Shown: piece after piece, positions 1 to 7,988 of the stretch
How the letters are laid out: each line of letters starts with the position of its first letter
How positions within the stretch are numbered: the first letter of the stretch is position 1
Source: Shewanella frigidimarina
GTDB taxonomy: Bacteria > Pseudomonadota > Gammaproteobacteria > Enterobacterales > Shewanellaceae
Assembly: GCF_003797125.1 (NCBI RefSeq)
Contig: NZ_RKKE01000001.1
Span: forward strand, 62,001 to 126,000
Reading direction: 5' to 3'
DNA length: 64,000 nucleotides
The notes under the pieces: model-generated
Told to the model about the DNA's origin: nothing
Database searches by the model: none
What the model saw: the letters and a program-made list of their open reading frames with translations, nothing else
Made by a program: the position numbers and the translations under genes

Positions 1-18
1 CATGACAGTTGTGTGACA
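1..18 (-). promoter_or_regulatory. Pho box of a gene left of the window
   Basis: Read on the minus strand, two TGTCA half-sites lie exactly 11 bp apart (positions 14-18 and 3-7), the second extended to CTGTCATG. This matches the PhoB direct-repeat architecture. It points leftward, so the controlled gene lies outside the window. Next to phoR a phosphate-binding protein or pst gene is expected, but that is inference. Confidence 0.6.
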
Positions 19-341
19 CTAGCAGTAAAACTGACTTATTTGATAAAACAAATAAAAAGCCAATTAAGATCAATTACTTACCAAAGATAGATGGTAAAAG
101 GTTAATTTATACAATAGATAAATAACCACTAAACACATTATAAACAAGATAATTACTGCTTAAAATTATAGCAATAACGCTATATTATGACATTCATAAT
201 AATGGTTGAATTTAAGCAATTTATGCCTTACCAGCGATTGATTCAACACTATCCCCCTAAGACTAATTACATTAACATTCCTTAGTTGTTTTGAACTGAT
301 TAGGTCATTATTATTAGTTATTTGAATTAAGGTGCAGCAAC
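19..341. other. Intergenic, no gene seen
   Basis: AT-rich stretch between the left-pointing Pho box and the phoR terminator. A 62-codon open frame (166-354) has no ribosome site and runs through the terminator, so I do not count it. The stretch probably holds the upstream region of the gene left of the window. Confidence 0.5.
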
Positions 342-363
342 AAAAAAACAGCACGAATGCTGC
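342..363 (-). terminator. Terminator of phoR
   Basis: CAGCA-CGAA-TGCTG hairpin (349-362), followed on the minus strand by a run of seven U (342-348). It lies 30 nt beyond the phoR stop. Confidence 0.7.
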
Positions 364-392
364 TTTTTAAGGATTGCACATCTAGATGCTAT

Positions 393-1688
393 CTATTGCC
401 GAACTAACAAGTGCGATGGAATAACAAAACTGAAGATACTGCCTTTGCCATACTCACTCGTCACCTTAAGCTCACTGTGATGATGGTTTAAAGCATGTTT
501 TACTATCGCTAACCCTAAACCACTGCCGCCAGTTTTACTTGAACGCGCATTATCTACTCGATAAAAGCGTTCAGTTAAGCGGTTAATATGTTGTGGAGCG
601 ATACCCACCCCAGTATCTGCCACCGAAAACAACGCTCCGGTTGCAACACTTTGCCAATTAACCGAAATCGTTCCACCAGGGCTGGTATAACGTATTGCAT
701 TTGAAATCAAGTTGGAGCAAGCACTGCGTAATTGCAATTCATTGCCATGGGTATTCAAACCCGGTTCGCAATTAAACACTAATGTATAGTCGGTGCCAGC
801 AAGGGCTTTGGCCTCTTCTTTAAGAATTTCCATCATCAATGACATATTAACCGTTTGCGATAAATCAATATCCACAGCATCTTCAATGCGCGACAGGGCC
901 AACAATTGCTCAACCATAGATTGCATTCGAGTCGTCTGTTGCTGCATCAACGATAGTGGTTTGTGATTAGGAGAGTCTGCGTCTTCCATGGTTTGCATAA
1001 TTTCTAAATACCCCTGCAATACTGTCAGTGGGGTCTTAAGTTCATGGGAAACGTTAGCCACAAAATCTTTGCGCATACCTTCTAACTGATGAATTCGAGT
1101 GACATCTCGAGCAATTAACAACAATTGTCGATCGCCATAGCTCATTACTCGAATTTCAAGTAATCGCTTATCTGACACCGGAGAAGGGATTTCTAATGGT
1201 TCTTTGTATTGTGCTTTCTTTATATAAGTCGAAAAATCAGGATGGCGAATAAGGTTATCAATTCTCTGACCATTATCTTGAGGCCAAACAAAGCCTAAGA
1301 TTAATTGAGCGAGCTTGTTACACCATAAGATATTATGTTCTGCATCAAGTACTACTGCCGCATCTGGTAAGGCCTCAGCGCCTTGACGAAAACGAGCTAA
1401 TAAAGTCGCTAACTGACCCACTCGACGACGATTCTTGCCTTGCAGGCGATATATTCCATTGAATACCCCCTCCCAGCTTCCACGCCCTTGAGGAGGCGTA
1501 AGCTTTTTATCTTTCCATAACCAGAAGTTTAAACGAGTAAGTTGACGATAATGCCACACAAGTAATGCAATCGAGCCTAATAGCATTACGATAACAACTT
1601 GATTGAATAAAGCGCCGATAAGCATAAATAAAACAAGCAATAAAGCTAACCGGAAAAATAAACGATATCCAGAGTACGAGATAAACAT
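393..1688 (-). CDS. phoR: Phosphate regulon sensor histidine kinase PhoR
   Basis: Inner-membrane sensor kinase/phosphatase partner of PhoB in phosphate starvation signalling. The 431 residues match the usual PhoR length. Two hydrophobic segments near residues 9-48 form a short membrane anchor without a large periplasmic loop, typical of PhoR. A PAS region follows (about 95-200), then HisKA with the phospho-His in NVSHELKTPLTVL (about 214). The ATPase domain has NLISNAIRYT (N box), ADTGVGIA (G1) and GGSGLGLAIVKH (G2). It lies downstream of phoB on the same strand, separated by about 175 bp that includes a hairpin. Identification is firm from the domains and the phoB neighbour. Confidence 0.96.
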   Translation of the reverse strand: MFISYSGYRLFFRLALLLVLFMLIGALFNQVVIVMLLGSIALLVWHYRQLTRLNFWLWKDKKLTPPQGRGSWEGVFNGIYRLQGKNRRRVGQLATLLARFRQGAEALPDAAVVLDAEHNILWCNKLAQLILGFVWPQDNGQRIDNLIRHPDFSTYIKKAQYKEPLEIPSPVSDKRLLEIRVMSYGDRQLLLIARDVTRIHQLEGMRKDFVANVSHELKTPLTVLQGYLEIMQTMEDADSPNHKPLSLMQQQTTRMQSMVEQLLALSRIEDAVDIDLSQTVNMSLMMEILKEEAKALAGTDYTLVFNCEPGLNTHGNELQLRSACSNLISNAIRYTSPGGTISVNWQSVATGALFSVADTGVGIAPQHINRLTERFYRVDNARSSKTGGSGLGLAIVKHALNHHHSELKVTSEYGKGSIFSFVIPSHLLVRQ

Positions 1689-1815
1689 AGGCTACCTAAA
1701 TACGAAAGTAACGCCGCCAACACATTCAGTGCCGTTACTGATTATTAGGGCTAACGAGGAACCACAAGATAGCCTAAATCGACTATTATGGCTAGACAGC
1801 GAAAAAAACAGTTTT

Positions 1816-1845
1816 TAAAAAGCCCTGCTTAATATAGCAGAACTT
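1816..1845 (-). terminator. Hairpin between phoB and phoR
   Basis: CTGCT/AGCAG stem (1825-1829 with 836-840), followed on the minus strand by GGCTTTTTAAAAA. It lies just after the phoB stop and 130 nt before phoR. It may be a weak terminator or attenuator that lowers phoR expression relative to phoB. Confidence 0.5.
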
Positions 1846-1864
1846 TTCAAGCAGCCAATACGAA

Positions 1865-2554
1865 TTACATTCTGGTTGAAAATCGATAACCAGCACCACG
1901 AACAGTTTGGATCAATTTATCATGTCCACCCTCTTCTACGGCTTTTCGTAAACGTCTGATGTGCACATCGACAGTTCGATCTTCAACATACACATTGGTG
2001 CCCCAAACGTTATCGAGTAACTGCTCACGGCTGTAAACTCGCTCTGGATGAGTCATAAAGAAATGCAACAAACGAAACTCTGTCGGTCCCATATCGAGCA
2101 CGGCGTCACCAACGGTCACTCTGTGACTCACAGGGTCGAGTTGTAATCCTTGCACATCAATGGTTTCTTCTAATCGCGTAGGTGCGCTTCTGCGTAAAAC
2201 GGCTTTAATTCGTGCGACGAGTTCTTTAGGTGAAAAAGGTTTAGTTATATAGTCATCAGCGCCCACTTCAAGGCCTTTTACTTTATCTTCCTCCTCCCCA
2301 CGTGCTGTCAGCATAATAATGGGGATCTGACGAGTAAATTCATCTTGCTTTAAACGTTTAGCTAATTGGATGCCACTACCACCAGGGAACATCCAATCCA
2401 ATAAAATTAAGTCAGGGTATGGCTCTTTAAGCAACTCAATTGCAGAATCAAAATCTTCAGCTGCAGCTGTCGTAAAACCATGTTGATCCATCACAAATGT
2501 CAGCATCTCACGGATTGCTGATTCATCTTCTACTATTAATATCCTAGCTGTCAT
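1865..2554 (-). CDS. phoB: Phosphate regulon response regulator PhoB
   Basis: OmpR-family response regulator that binds Pho boxes when phosphorylated by PhoR. The 229-residue length matches the family. The receiver domain has the acidic pair E9-D10, phospho-acceptor D53 (LLDWMFPG), a conserved Thr in [10 protein letters not shown] and the Lys of [10 protein letters not shown]. The C-terminal winged helix includes the recognition segment [16 protein letters not shown] and ends RGAGYRFS. The ATG at 2554 gives a standard N terminus. A three-unit Pho box lies 34 bp upstream, so autoregulation is likely. phoR follows on the same strand. Confidence 0.97.
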   Translation of the reverse strand: MTARILIVEDESAIREMLTFVMDQHGFTTAAAEDFDSAIELLKEPYPDLILLDWMFPGGSGIQLAKRLKQDEFTRQIPIIMLTARGEEEDKVKGLEVGADDYITKPFSPKELVARIKAVLRRSAPTRLEETIDVQGLQLDPVSHRVTVGDAVLDMGPTEFRLLHFFMTHPERVYSREQLLDNVWGTNVYVEDRTVDVHIRRLRKAVEEGGHDKLIQTVRGAGYRFSTRM

Positions 2555-2587
2555 ATTGGGTTTCTACGTTAATTTGCCACGAGACTA

Positions 2588-2620
2588 TTATTGGACACTT
2601 TTGTTACAGATTTATGATCT
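2588..2620 (-). promoter_or_regulatory. Pho box upstream of phoB
   Basis: On the minus strand three consecutive 11-mers read AGATCATAAAT, CTGTAACAAAA and GTGTCCAATAA. The TCATAAATCTGT segment spanning the first two matches, from memory, the E. coli phoB Pho box. The last unit ends 34 bp before the phoB ATG, leaving room for a -10 element. This supports PhoB autoregulation by inference. Confidence 0.6.
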
Positions 2621-3066
2621 AACAGCTAATACTGGCATTAAATACGCCTTTTTGTCATAAAAAATTCATTGCTGTTAATGTGATGTAACTTAAAACAAGC
2701 AGCAAGCCGTTTTTAAATAACCTGCTAACCCGGTAATATAGCGTATTCCATTGGCCATAACGCCAATAAAACGGGTAAATAAAGCTTATCAACACAAAAG
2801 AATAACGGTGAAATGGAGGCTAAAAGATATTATTTATAGGGCACTTTAATACCACTGTGAGGTTCAGTAATCTCAACTCAAGCTAATAAGTGGATCACTA
2901 ATTCCCTTTACTCCGCTATCAGCGCAGCACCAGCTTACAACAGGTATTCCATTACACACCAATACGTTTGTGAGCAATACATAGACTTATTTGAGGTTTC
3001 AGACACAAAATAACATCGTTACTATCGACTCCTCTGCTATTTTATTCCAGTGGTGAAGATTAAACG
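2621..3066. other. Intergenic, no gene seen
   Basis: About 450 bp between the phoB control region and the porin terminator. I find no credible open frame or hairpin. It may contain distal promoter sequence for phoB. Confidence 0.5.
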
Positions 3067-3091
3067 AAAAAAAGGGCCTAAGCCCTTTTTT
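3067..3091 (-). terminator. Terminator of the porin gene
   Basis: GGGC-CTAA-GCCC hairpin flanked by A-runs and T-runs on both sides, so it could act in both directions. It lies about 35 nt beyond the porin stop. Confidence 0.8.
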
Positions 3092-3123
3092 GGTTATTAC
3101 CTAAATCCACATACTCATTCAGA

Positions 3124-4068
3124 TTAAAATTTGTGCTCTAAACCTACACCGATATAACTATCATCTTGATCATTTGAATCAAATGAGTTGGCAGTGTAGA
3201 AAGCAAACAACTTAGTAGGCTTACCTAATTTGTAATCAGCGCCGACAGACCATGAATTACCTTTATTTTCCATGTCTTGGTATTGGGCTTTTAAGGTCAC
3301 ATCATTGATTCCATAAGCCGTGCTTAATACGAAGCCATCATCTTTGATACCACTGTCTAGTTTTTCTTGTTGCTGGTACATACCGCCAATGACTAGACCT
3401 GCTATTTTGCCCTGAACCGTGGCGCGAGCAGTGTCGTAACCTTTTACTTTTGAATCATAGGCAATCGCTGCATATATTGGTGTGCTTTTTAGGCCTGCAT
3501 CACCGTACATAACAGCCATACTCACACCATCTTCACCAGTAGTGTTGTCACCAACAACTTGGTCTGAATCACCAGATGCAACATAAGTCACACCTGCTTG
3601 GAAATCACCAAACATTGGCGTGTAGTAAGTGGCAGTTTGTGCCATGCGGTTTTCACCTTTAAACATGGTCTTCATATCGCCAGCAAGGTCGTTGAACTGA
3701 TCGACTTTACCTTGTGAAACTTTTAACATCGTGTCGTTACGACCAACAGATACGGCACCAAAGTTACCTTTTAAACCAACAAACTGGTTACGGGCTTTAA
3801 AGTTTTCTTTAGTATCGTCACCGGTATCGACTTCATACTCGATAGTGTAGAAAGCTTCAAGCTTCTGACTTAATTCGAACTCACCAGTCACACCAAAGCG
3901 TGATGCATTACTTTGAATAGTCGTTTCAGTTTCATCGTTAACATCATTTGATTGTGCTGTTACATTTAACTTGCCGTAAACTTGAAGAGGATCTGCGGCG
4001 TATGCACTTGAAGCTACTGAGACTGCCATTGCAGAGGCTAATAGAGTTTTACAAAAAACGTTCATCAT
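3124..4068 (-). CDS. Outer-membrane porin, OmpC/general-porin family
   Basis: Gram-negative trimeric beta-barrel porin of 314 residues. A signal peptide (MMNVFCKTLLASAMAVSVAS) ends at AYA before DPLQVYGKLNVT. Next comes SRFGVTGEFEL, with alternating-strand sequence and a constriction-type loop containing RNQFVGL and GAVSVGRNDTM. The last strand ends in Phe (SYIGVGLEHKF), the outer-membrane assembly signature. Either of two adjacent ATGs (4068 or 4065) fits the AAAGGATG ribosome site. It sits upstream of phoBR on the same strand but with a gap of more than 500 bp, so it is probably a separate unit. A weak Pho-box-like site lies about 180 bp upstream, so phosphate control is possible but unproven. 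Confidence 0.9.
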   Translation of the reverse strand: MMNVFCKTLLASAMAVSVASSAYAADPLQVYGKLNVTAQSNDVNDETETTIQSNASRFGVTGEFELSQKLEAFYTIEYEVDTGDDTKENFKARNQFVGLKGNFGAVSVGRNDTMLKVSQGKVDQFNDLAGDMKTMFKGENRMAQTATYYTPMFGDFQAGVTYVASGDSDQVVGDNTTGEDGVSMAVMYGDAGLKSTPIYAAIAYDSKVKGYDTARATVQGKIAGLVIGGMYQQQEKLDSGIKDDGFVLSTAYGINDVTLKAQYQDMENKGNSWSVGADYKLGKPTKLFAFYTANSFDSNDQDDSYIGVGLEHKF

Positions 4069-4243
4069 TTCATCCTTTCGACGCTAAATTCGTCATGGTT
4101 ATTGGTTTGGAACGAGCGGAATTCTGCCTCTAAAATGTTTCAGAAATATTTCACTACTTGATTAATGACTTATATTCGTCGACATTTCAGCGATAAAAAT
4201 ATTCGAAACCTAGCTATAACAGTAGTTTCAGGATGTTAAATTC

Positions 4244-4265
4244 AATTGTGACAATTTGATGAATT
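4244..4265 (-). promoter_or_regulatory. Possible Pho box upstream of the porin
   Basis: On the minus strand a TTCAT half-site and a TTGTCAC half-site are spaced 11 bp apart. The match is weaker than at phoB and the site is far (about 180 bp) from the porin start, so this is only a candidate. The rest of the 315-bp porin-rdgC gap must hold promoters for both divergent genes. Confidence 0.3.
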
Positions 4266-4383
4266 CTGATTTGTACGATTGCAATTAGCCTTGCAGAGCA
4301 CTTTTTTGGAGGTTTACCGCTTCGCTTCTATCCCGTAAACTTAGCTTATTGTCTTTTTCTTCTTTAATTAATGAGAGCCTTCT

Positions 4384-5295
4384 ATGTGGTTTAAAAATCT
4401 CACCTTGTATCGTTTCAACAAACCTTTCACAACCGACACTGAAACATTAGAAAATGCCTTAGCAGATTTCACCTTCTCACCTTGTTCAAGCCAAGATATC
4501 AGTAAATTTGGTTTCTCAAATGCCCTAGGTAAAAAAGGCCAGGCATTAGTACACAGCGCTGAAAACCGTCACTTACTCTGTGTCACCAAAGAAGAAAAAA
4601 TTCTTCCAGGTCAAGTGATAAAAGAAGCGCTAGATGAAAAAGTGGCAGAGATTGAAGAGTTAGAAAATCGTAAAGTCACTAAAAAAGAAAAAGACACCAT
4701 TAAAGACGAAATCACCACAACATTATTACCTCGTGCATTTTCTCGTCGTAGCCAAACTCATGCTCTTATCATGCCTGAGCTAGAGATGATTTTAGTCGAT
4801 AGTTCTAGTGCAACTAAAGCAGAAGAACTATTAGCGTTATTGCGCAAAGCCTTAGGCAGCTTACCGGTAATCCCGCTAAGTTATGCCACACCAATCGAGT
4901 CAACGCTAACGCAATGGTTACAAGCGGGTGAAGCGCCTGCACCTTTTGAAATGCAGGATGAAGCCGAACTTAAATCAGACTCTGATGAAGGCGGTATTGT
5001 TCGCTTCAAACAACAAGTGCTGCAAGAAGATGAAGTACTAGCCCATATTGCAACAGGTAAGCAAGTGCACAAATTGGCATTACATTTTGGCCAGTCAATT
5101 GCCTTTTTGATGCAGTCTGATGCCAGTATTAAACGACTTAAGTTTTCTGAAGAGTTTAGAGCAGGTAATGATGAAGTTGGTACTGAAGATCCATTAGCAC
5201 GTTTAGACGCTGATTTTGCCTTAATGGGCAGTGAGTTAGTAGCTTTCGTCAATGCGGTAAATCAAGCATTTGGTCCTTTAGAGCAGAGCGTCTAA
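4384..5295 (+). CDS. rdgC: Recombination-associated protein RdgC
   Basis: Nucleoid-associated DNA-binding protein that forms a ring around duplex DNA and modulates RecA. The 303 residues match the family. The characteristic N terminus [11 protein letters not shown] is present, followed by [19 protein letters not shown] and the [16 protein letters not shown] segment. The C-terminal half includes [22 protein letters not shown] gene follows 17 bp downstream, probably in the same transcript. Identification rests on strong recall of family motifs. Confidence 0.95.
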   Translation: MWFKNLTLYRFNKPFTTDTETLENALADFTFSPCSSQDISKFGFSNALGKKGQALVHSAENRHLLCVTKEEKILPGQVIKEALDEKVAEIEELENRKVTKKEKDTIKDEITTTLLPRAFSRRSQTHALIMPELEMILVDSSSATKAEELLALLRKALGSLPVIPLSYATPIESTLTQWLQAGEAPAPFEMQDEAELKSDSDEGGIVRFKQQVLQEDEVLAHIATGKQVHKLALHFGQSIAFLMQSDASIKRLKFSEEFRAGNDEVGTEDPLARLDADFALMGSELVAFVNAVNQAFGPLEQSV

Positions 5296-5312
5296 TACCA
5301 TAAGGGTAACCC

Positions 5313-5870
5313 ATGAAACTTTACGGTAGCTTTACGTCTCCTTTTGTTCGGCATTGCCGAATAGCCTTATTGGAATCAACATTAGATTATCAATTTATTG
5401 AAACAGATCAGGCTAGCAGCGCAAAGCTATCCCCAACTAAGCGGGTACCTTTTTTACACGATGGTGAGCTATCGTTAACGGATTCAAGCGCTATCTTGCG
5501 CTACATCCGTCACAAGTCATCAAAAACGTACCTTGATACCGTGGTAGAACTAGATCAGTTTTGCATGATCAATACTGCGCTAGACAGTTCAATTAACTTG
5601 TTTTTCTTATCTCGTGATGGCGTTGATATTGAGCGTTTTGATTACACAATCAGACAAGCCCAACGCATTAACGCAACACTAGCTGAATTTGAAAAATTCG
5701 AACTACCGCTATACGGACCGTTTAATGATGTGCAATTGCGCTTAGGTTGTTATTTAAGTTGGGCGGTTTTCCGCCAACGGATTGATATCGAAGATTATCC
5801 AAAACTGAAAATATTTTTAGCCACAATAGAAAAAGAGCCATTTTTTATCGAAACGGCTCCACCGGTGTAA
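5313..5870 (+). CDS. Glutathione S-transferase family protein
   Basis: Small (185-residue) soluble GST-like protein. The N-terminal thioredoxin fold reads MKLYGSFTSPFVRHCRIALLE, with the cis-Pro loop RVPFLHDGELSLTDSSAI, where the Asp-Ser pair normally contacts the gamma-glutamyl group of glutathione. The C-terminal helical domain is short compared with a usual GST of about 200-220 residues. AAGGG before the ATG is a good ribosome site. It probably shares a transcript with rdgC. The substrate cannot be read from the sequence. Confidence 0.85.
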   Translation: MKLYGSFTSPFVRHCRIALLESTLDYQFIETDQASSAKLSPTKRVPFLHDGELSLTDSSAILRYIRHKSSKTYLDTVVELDQFCMINTALDSSINLFFLSRDGVDIERFDYTIRQAQRINATLAEFEKFELPLYGPFNDVQLRLGCYLSWAVFRQRIDIEDYPKLKIFLATIEKEPFFIETAPPV

Positions 5871-5880
5871 TCCTTGACAT

Positions 5881-5912
5881 AAAAATGCCCTGATAACAGG
5901 GCATTTTATTTT
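5881..5912. terminator. Bidirectional terminator between GST and M61 peptidase genes
   Basis: ATGCCCTG-ATAA-CAGGGCAT hairpin (5885-5904) with a T-rich tail on the plus strand and an A-run before it. It serves two convergent genes. Confidence 0.8.
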
Positions 5913-5960
5913 CTTCAATGCTGGTATCTCAGTGCTCAAAGCACTGTGACCCTAGTTGAT

Positions 5961-7787
5961 TTAGTCAGTAGTGTTAATCCACTCACCCTCGTCATTAAAC
6001 GGCCATTTAACCCCCAACCACGCTTTATAAAACGCTTTGTGCGCATCAGTCACCTTATCCACAGGCGCAATTGATAAGTCACCTTTGGGTTGTTCAGTTA
6101 GGAGTAAACTCACTTCTTTTAAACGCTCATCCCTGAATATGCTTAGTTTAATCGTATCACCAACATTAAAATCATTAAGACGTTTAGTTAAACCATCCGC
6201 GGTAACCTTTAAACCATTAACCGCAACAATTTCATCTCCGGCAGCAACACCCGCATTCCAAGCTGGGCCATTTTTTAGCACACTTGCAATGATTAAATCG
6301 TTATATAAGCCAGACAACATCATTCCAGCATCTACTTCTGTTTTAGGAGATTGACCATAAGTCGTGATCAAACCAGCATGTGCCAACAAGTCATCAAAAG
6401 GTAAACTAAATGGTTGGTTTACATATTCAGTCCACCACGACTGGTAATCTTTACCAGAAAGGTTTTTTAAAATAGATTGCACGTCCGCGACGTTATAACT
6501 TAATGGAATTTTGTATTGTTGATAAAGCGCTTTATGGACATCTCTATATGAATGAGCAAGTTGCGTATCGCTTAGCAAACTAAAATCAAGTGCCATTGAA
6601 GCCAAGTAACCTTCAGAGTAAATATTCACACTGTGATTAACCGCATAATCGCCCCAAGTGCTACTCCACTGGCCTAAACTTGCTTCTGCTACAGATTGGA
6701 CTTCACGACCTGGGTTATGTTGATTAAGCACAATACGTTGACTTAAATCGTCAAAGAACTCTTTGGCTGTTATCACTCCAGCGCGTAACAATAATTGATT
6801 TTGGAAATAACTGGTGGAGCCTTCAGCCATCCACAGTAAATCGGTCATATTTTCCGACTGATAATCATACGGAACCAGCCCTTGAGGTCGGTAAGCTTTA
6901 ACATTCCAGGTATGAATAAACTCGTGCGAAGCGGTACTAATAAAACGCAAATAATCTTCGCGTTCACGAAAATTAAATCGTGGTAGTTGGATAATGGTAG
7001 AGTTGAGATGTTCTGTTGCGCCACGAGCACCACTGGTTGCATGCACCATGTAAACATATCGCTTAAACGGGTAATCAGGCCAAATAGCCGATGCCTGGCC
7101 ACTGATTTTAGTGAGATCTGCGACAATTTTTTGAGTATCGTAATTGCCTTCGCCCCAAAATACCACGTCGTAATCACGACCATCAGCCTCAAAGCTGACA
7201 TGCTGGTTTATGCCGGTTTCTATCGGCGAATCAACTAACACATCATAATTGGCTGCTTTAAATGAATGTGATGTGTTGCCTTTATCCATGCCAGAATAGC
7301 TTTTCCAACCTTCTGGTACTTCCATGTTGACAGTAACAGGTTGCTGACGAAATTCAGGGCTATACATAAAGACACCACTGGCATCTAAAAAAGCATGACT
7401 ACTATCAATGTGACGTAAACGCTCACCAAGCTCATTGGCATGCAATTGATATGTAACCTTCACCGATGTAGGTTTAGTTAAGGCGATTTGCCATTCACCG
7501 CTGGCGGTACGCTTCCAAGGTAATGACTTCCCTTTGCTGTCGGTCGCATGAAACAATCTTATGCCATCTGCAACGGGTAATACTTGATAACGACCCGTTC
7601 GCCATACCGGTAAATTAACCGTTAATACGTCCAAATCCGACGGAGGAAATGAAACACTCACTTGAGCTAAATGGTGTGTAGGTTGATTAATATCGATATG
7701 GTAATCGACATCTGCAAGTGCTGGCATTGCCCAACTCATCGAAAAAATGGCACTGCTGGTTAAAATTGCAAGAGAAGTAGGTTTCAC
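5961..7787 (-). CDS. M61-family glycyl aminopeptidase with PDZ domain
   Basis: Exported zinc metallopeptidase of the M61 family, 608 residues from a GTG start at 7787. I chose this start because AGAAGGAA lies just upstream and the protein then begins with a signal peptide (VKPTSLAILTSSAIF...PALA) before DVDYHIDINQPTHHLAQV. A longer open frame upstream adds 36 residues without signal character. The N-terminal beta domain is followed by the catalytic domain with HEFIHTWN (HExxH), the downstream Glu of the family lying in WMAEGSTSYF. A C-terminal PDZ domain contains GPAWNAGVAAGDEIVAVNG. It probably trims peptides in the periplasm. Confidence 0.9.
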   Translation of the reverse strand: MKPTSLAILTSSAIFSMSWAMPALADVDYHIDINQPTHHLAQVSVSFPPSDLDVLTVNLPVWRTGRYQVLPVADGIRLFHATDSKGKSLPWKRTASGEWQIALTKPTSVKVTYQLHANELGERLRHIDSSHAFLDASGVFMYSPEFRQQPVTVNMEVPEGWKSYSGMDKGNTSHSFKAANYDVLVDSPIETGINQHVSFEADGRDYDVVFWGEGNYDTQKIVADLTKISGQASAIWPDYPFKRYVYMVHATSGARGATEHLNSTIIQLPRFNFREREDYLRFISTASHEFIHTWNVKAYRPQGLVPYDYQSENMTDLLWMAEGSTSYFQNQLLLRAGVITAKEFFDDLSQRIVLNQHNPGREVQSVAEASLGQWSSTWGDYAVNHSVNIYSEGYLASMALDFSLLSDTQLAHSYRDVHKALYQQYKIPLSYNVADVQSILKNLSGKDYQSWWTEYVNQPFSLPFDDLLAHAGLITTYGQSPKTEVDAGMMLSGLYNDLIIASVLKNGPAWNAGVAAGDEIVAVNGLKVTADGLTKRLNDFNVGDTIKLSIFRDERLKEVSLLLTEQPKGDLSIAPVDKVTDAHKAFYKAWLGVKWPFNDEGEWINTTD

Positions 7788-7988
7788 TCTAGGTTCCTTC
7801 TGGTATGATTCTATTGTTTTTATTTTAAATTCCGAACAATTATAACGATCTAGACTCATTAACACAGTGGCAATTTGCAACTTAGTGAAAAACACTCTCT
7901 ACGAACATCAGATCAACGTACGTTTATTTATTCATATCACGTGAAATGAAGTCCACGTTAACTAACACTATAAAAGGTATTTCTGACT

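Noticed and set aside
166..354. A 62-codon frame at the left end
   Set aside because: No ribosome site, no family character, and it passes through the phoR terminator.
2652..2670. Another Pho box pointing to the right (TTGTCATAAAAAATTCAT)
   Set aside because: It faces away from phoB, and no plus-strand gene begins nearby. The match is partial.
4881..5252. A 123-codon frame on the opposite strand of rdgC
   Set aside because: It is a shadow of the rdgC coding frame with no ribosome site.
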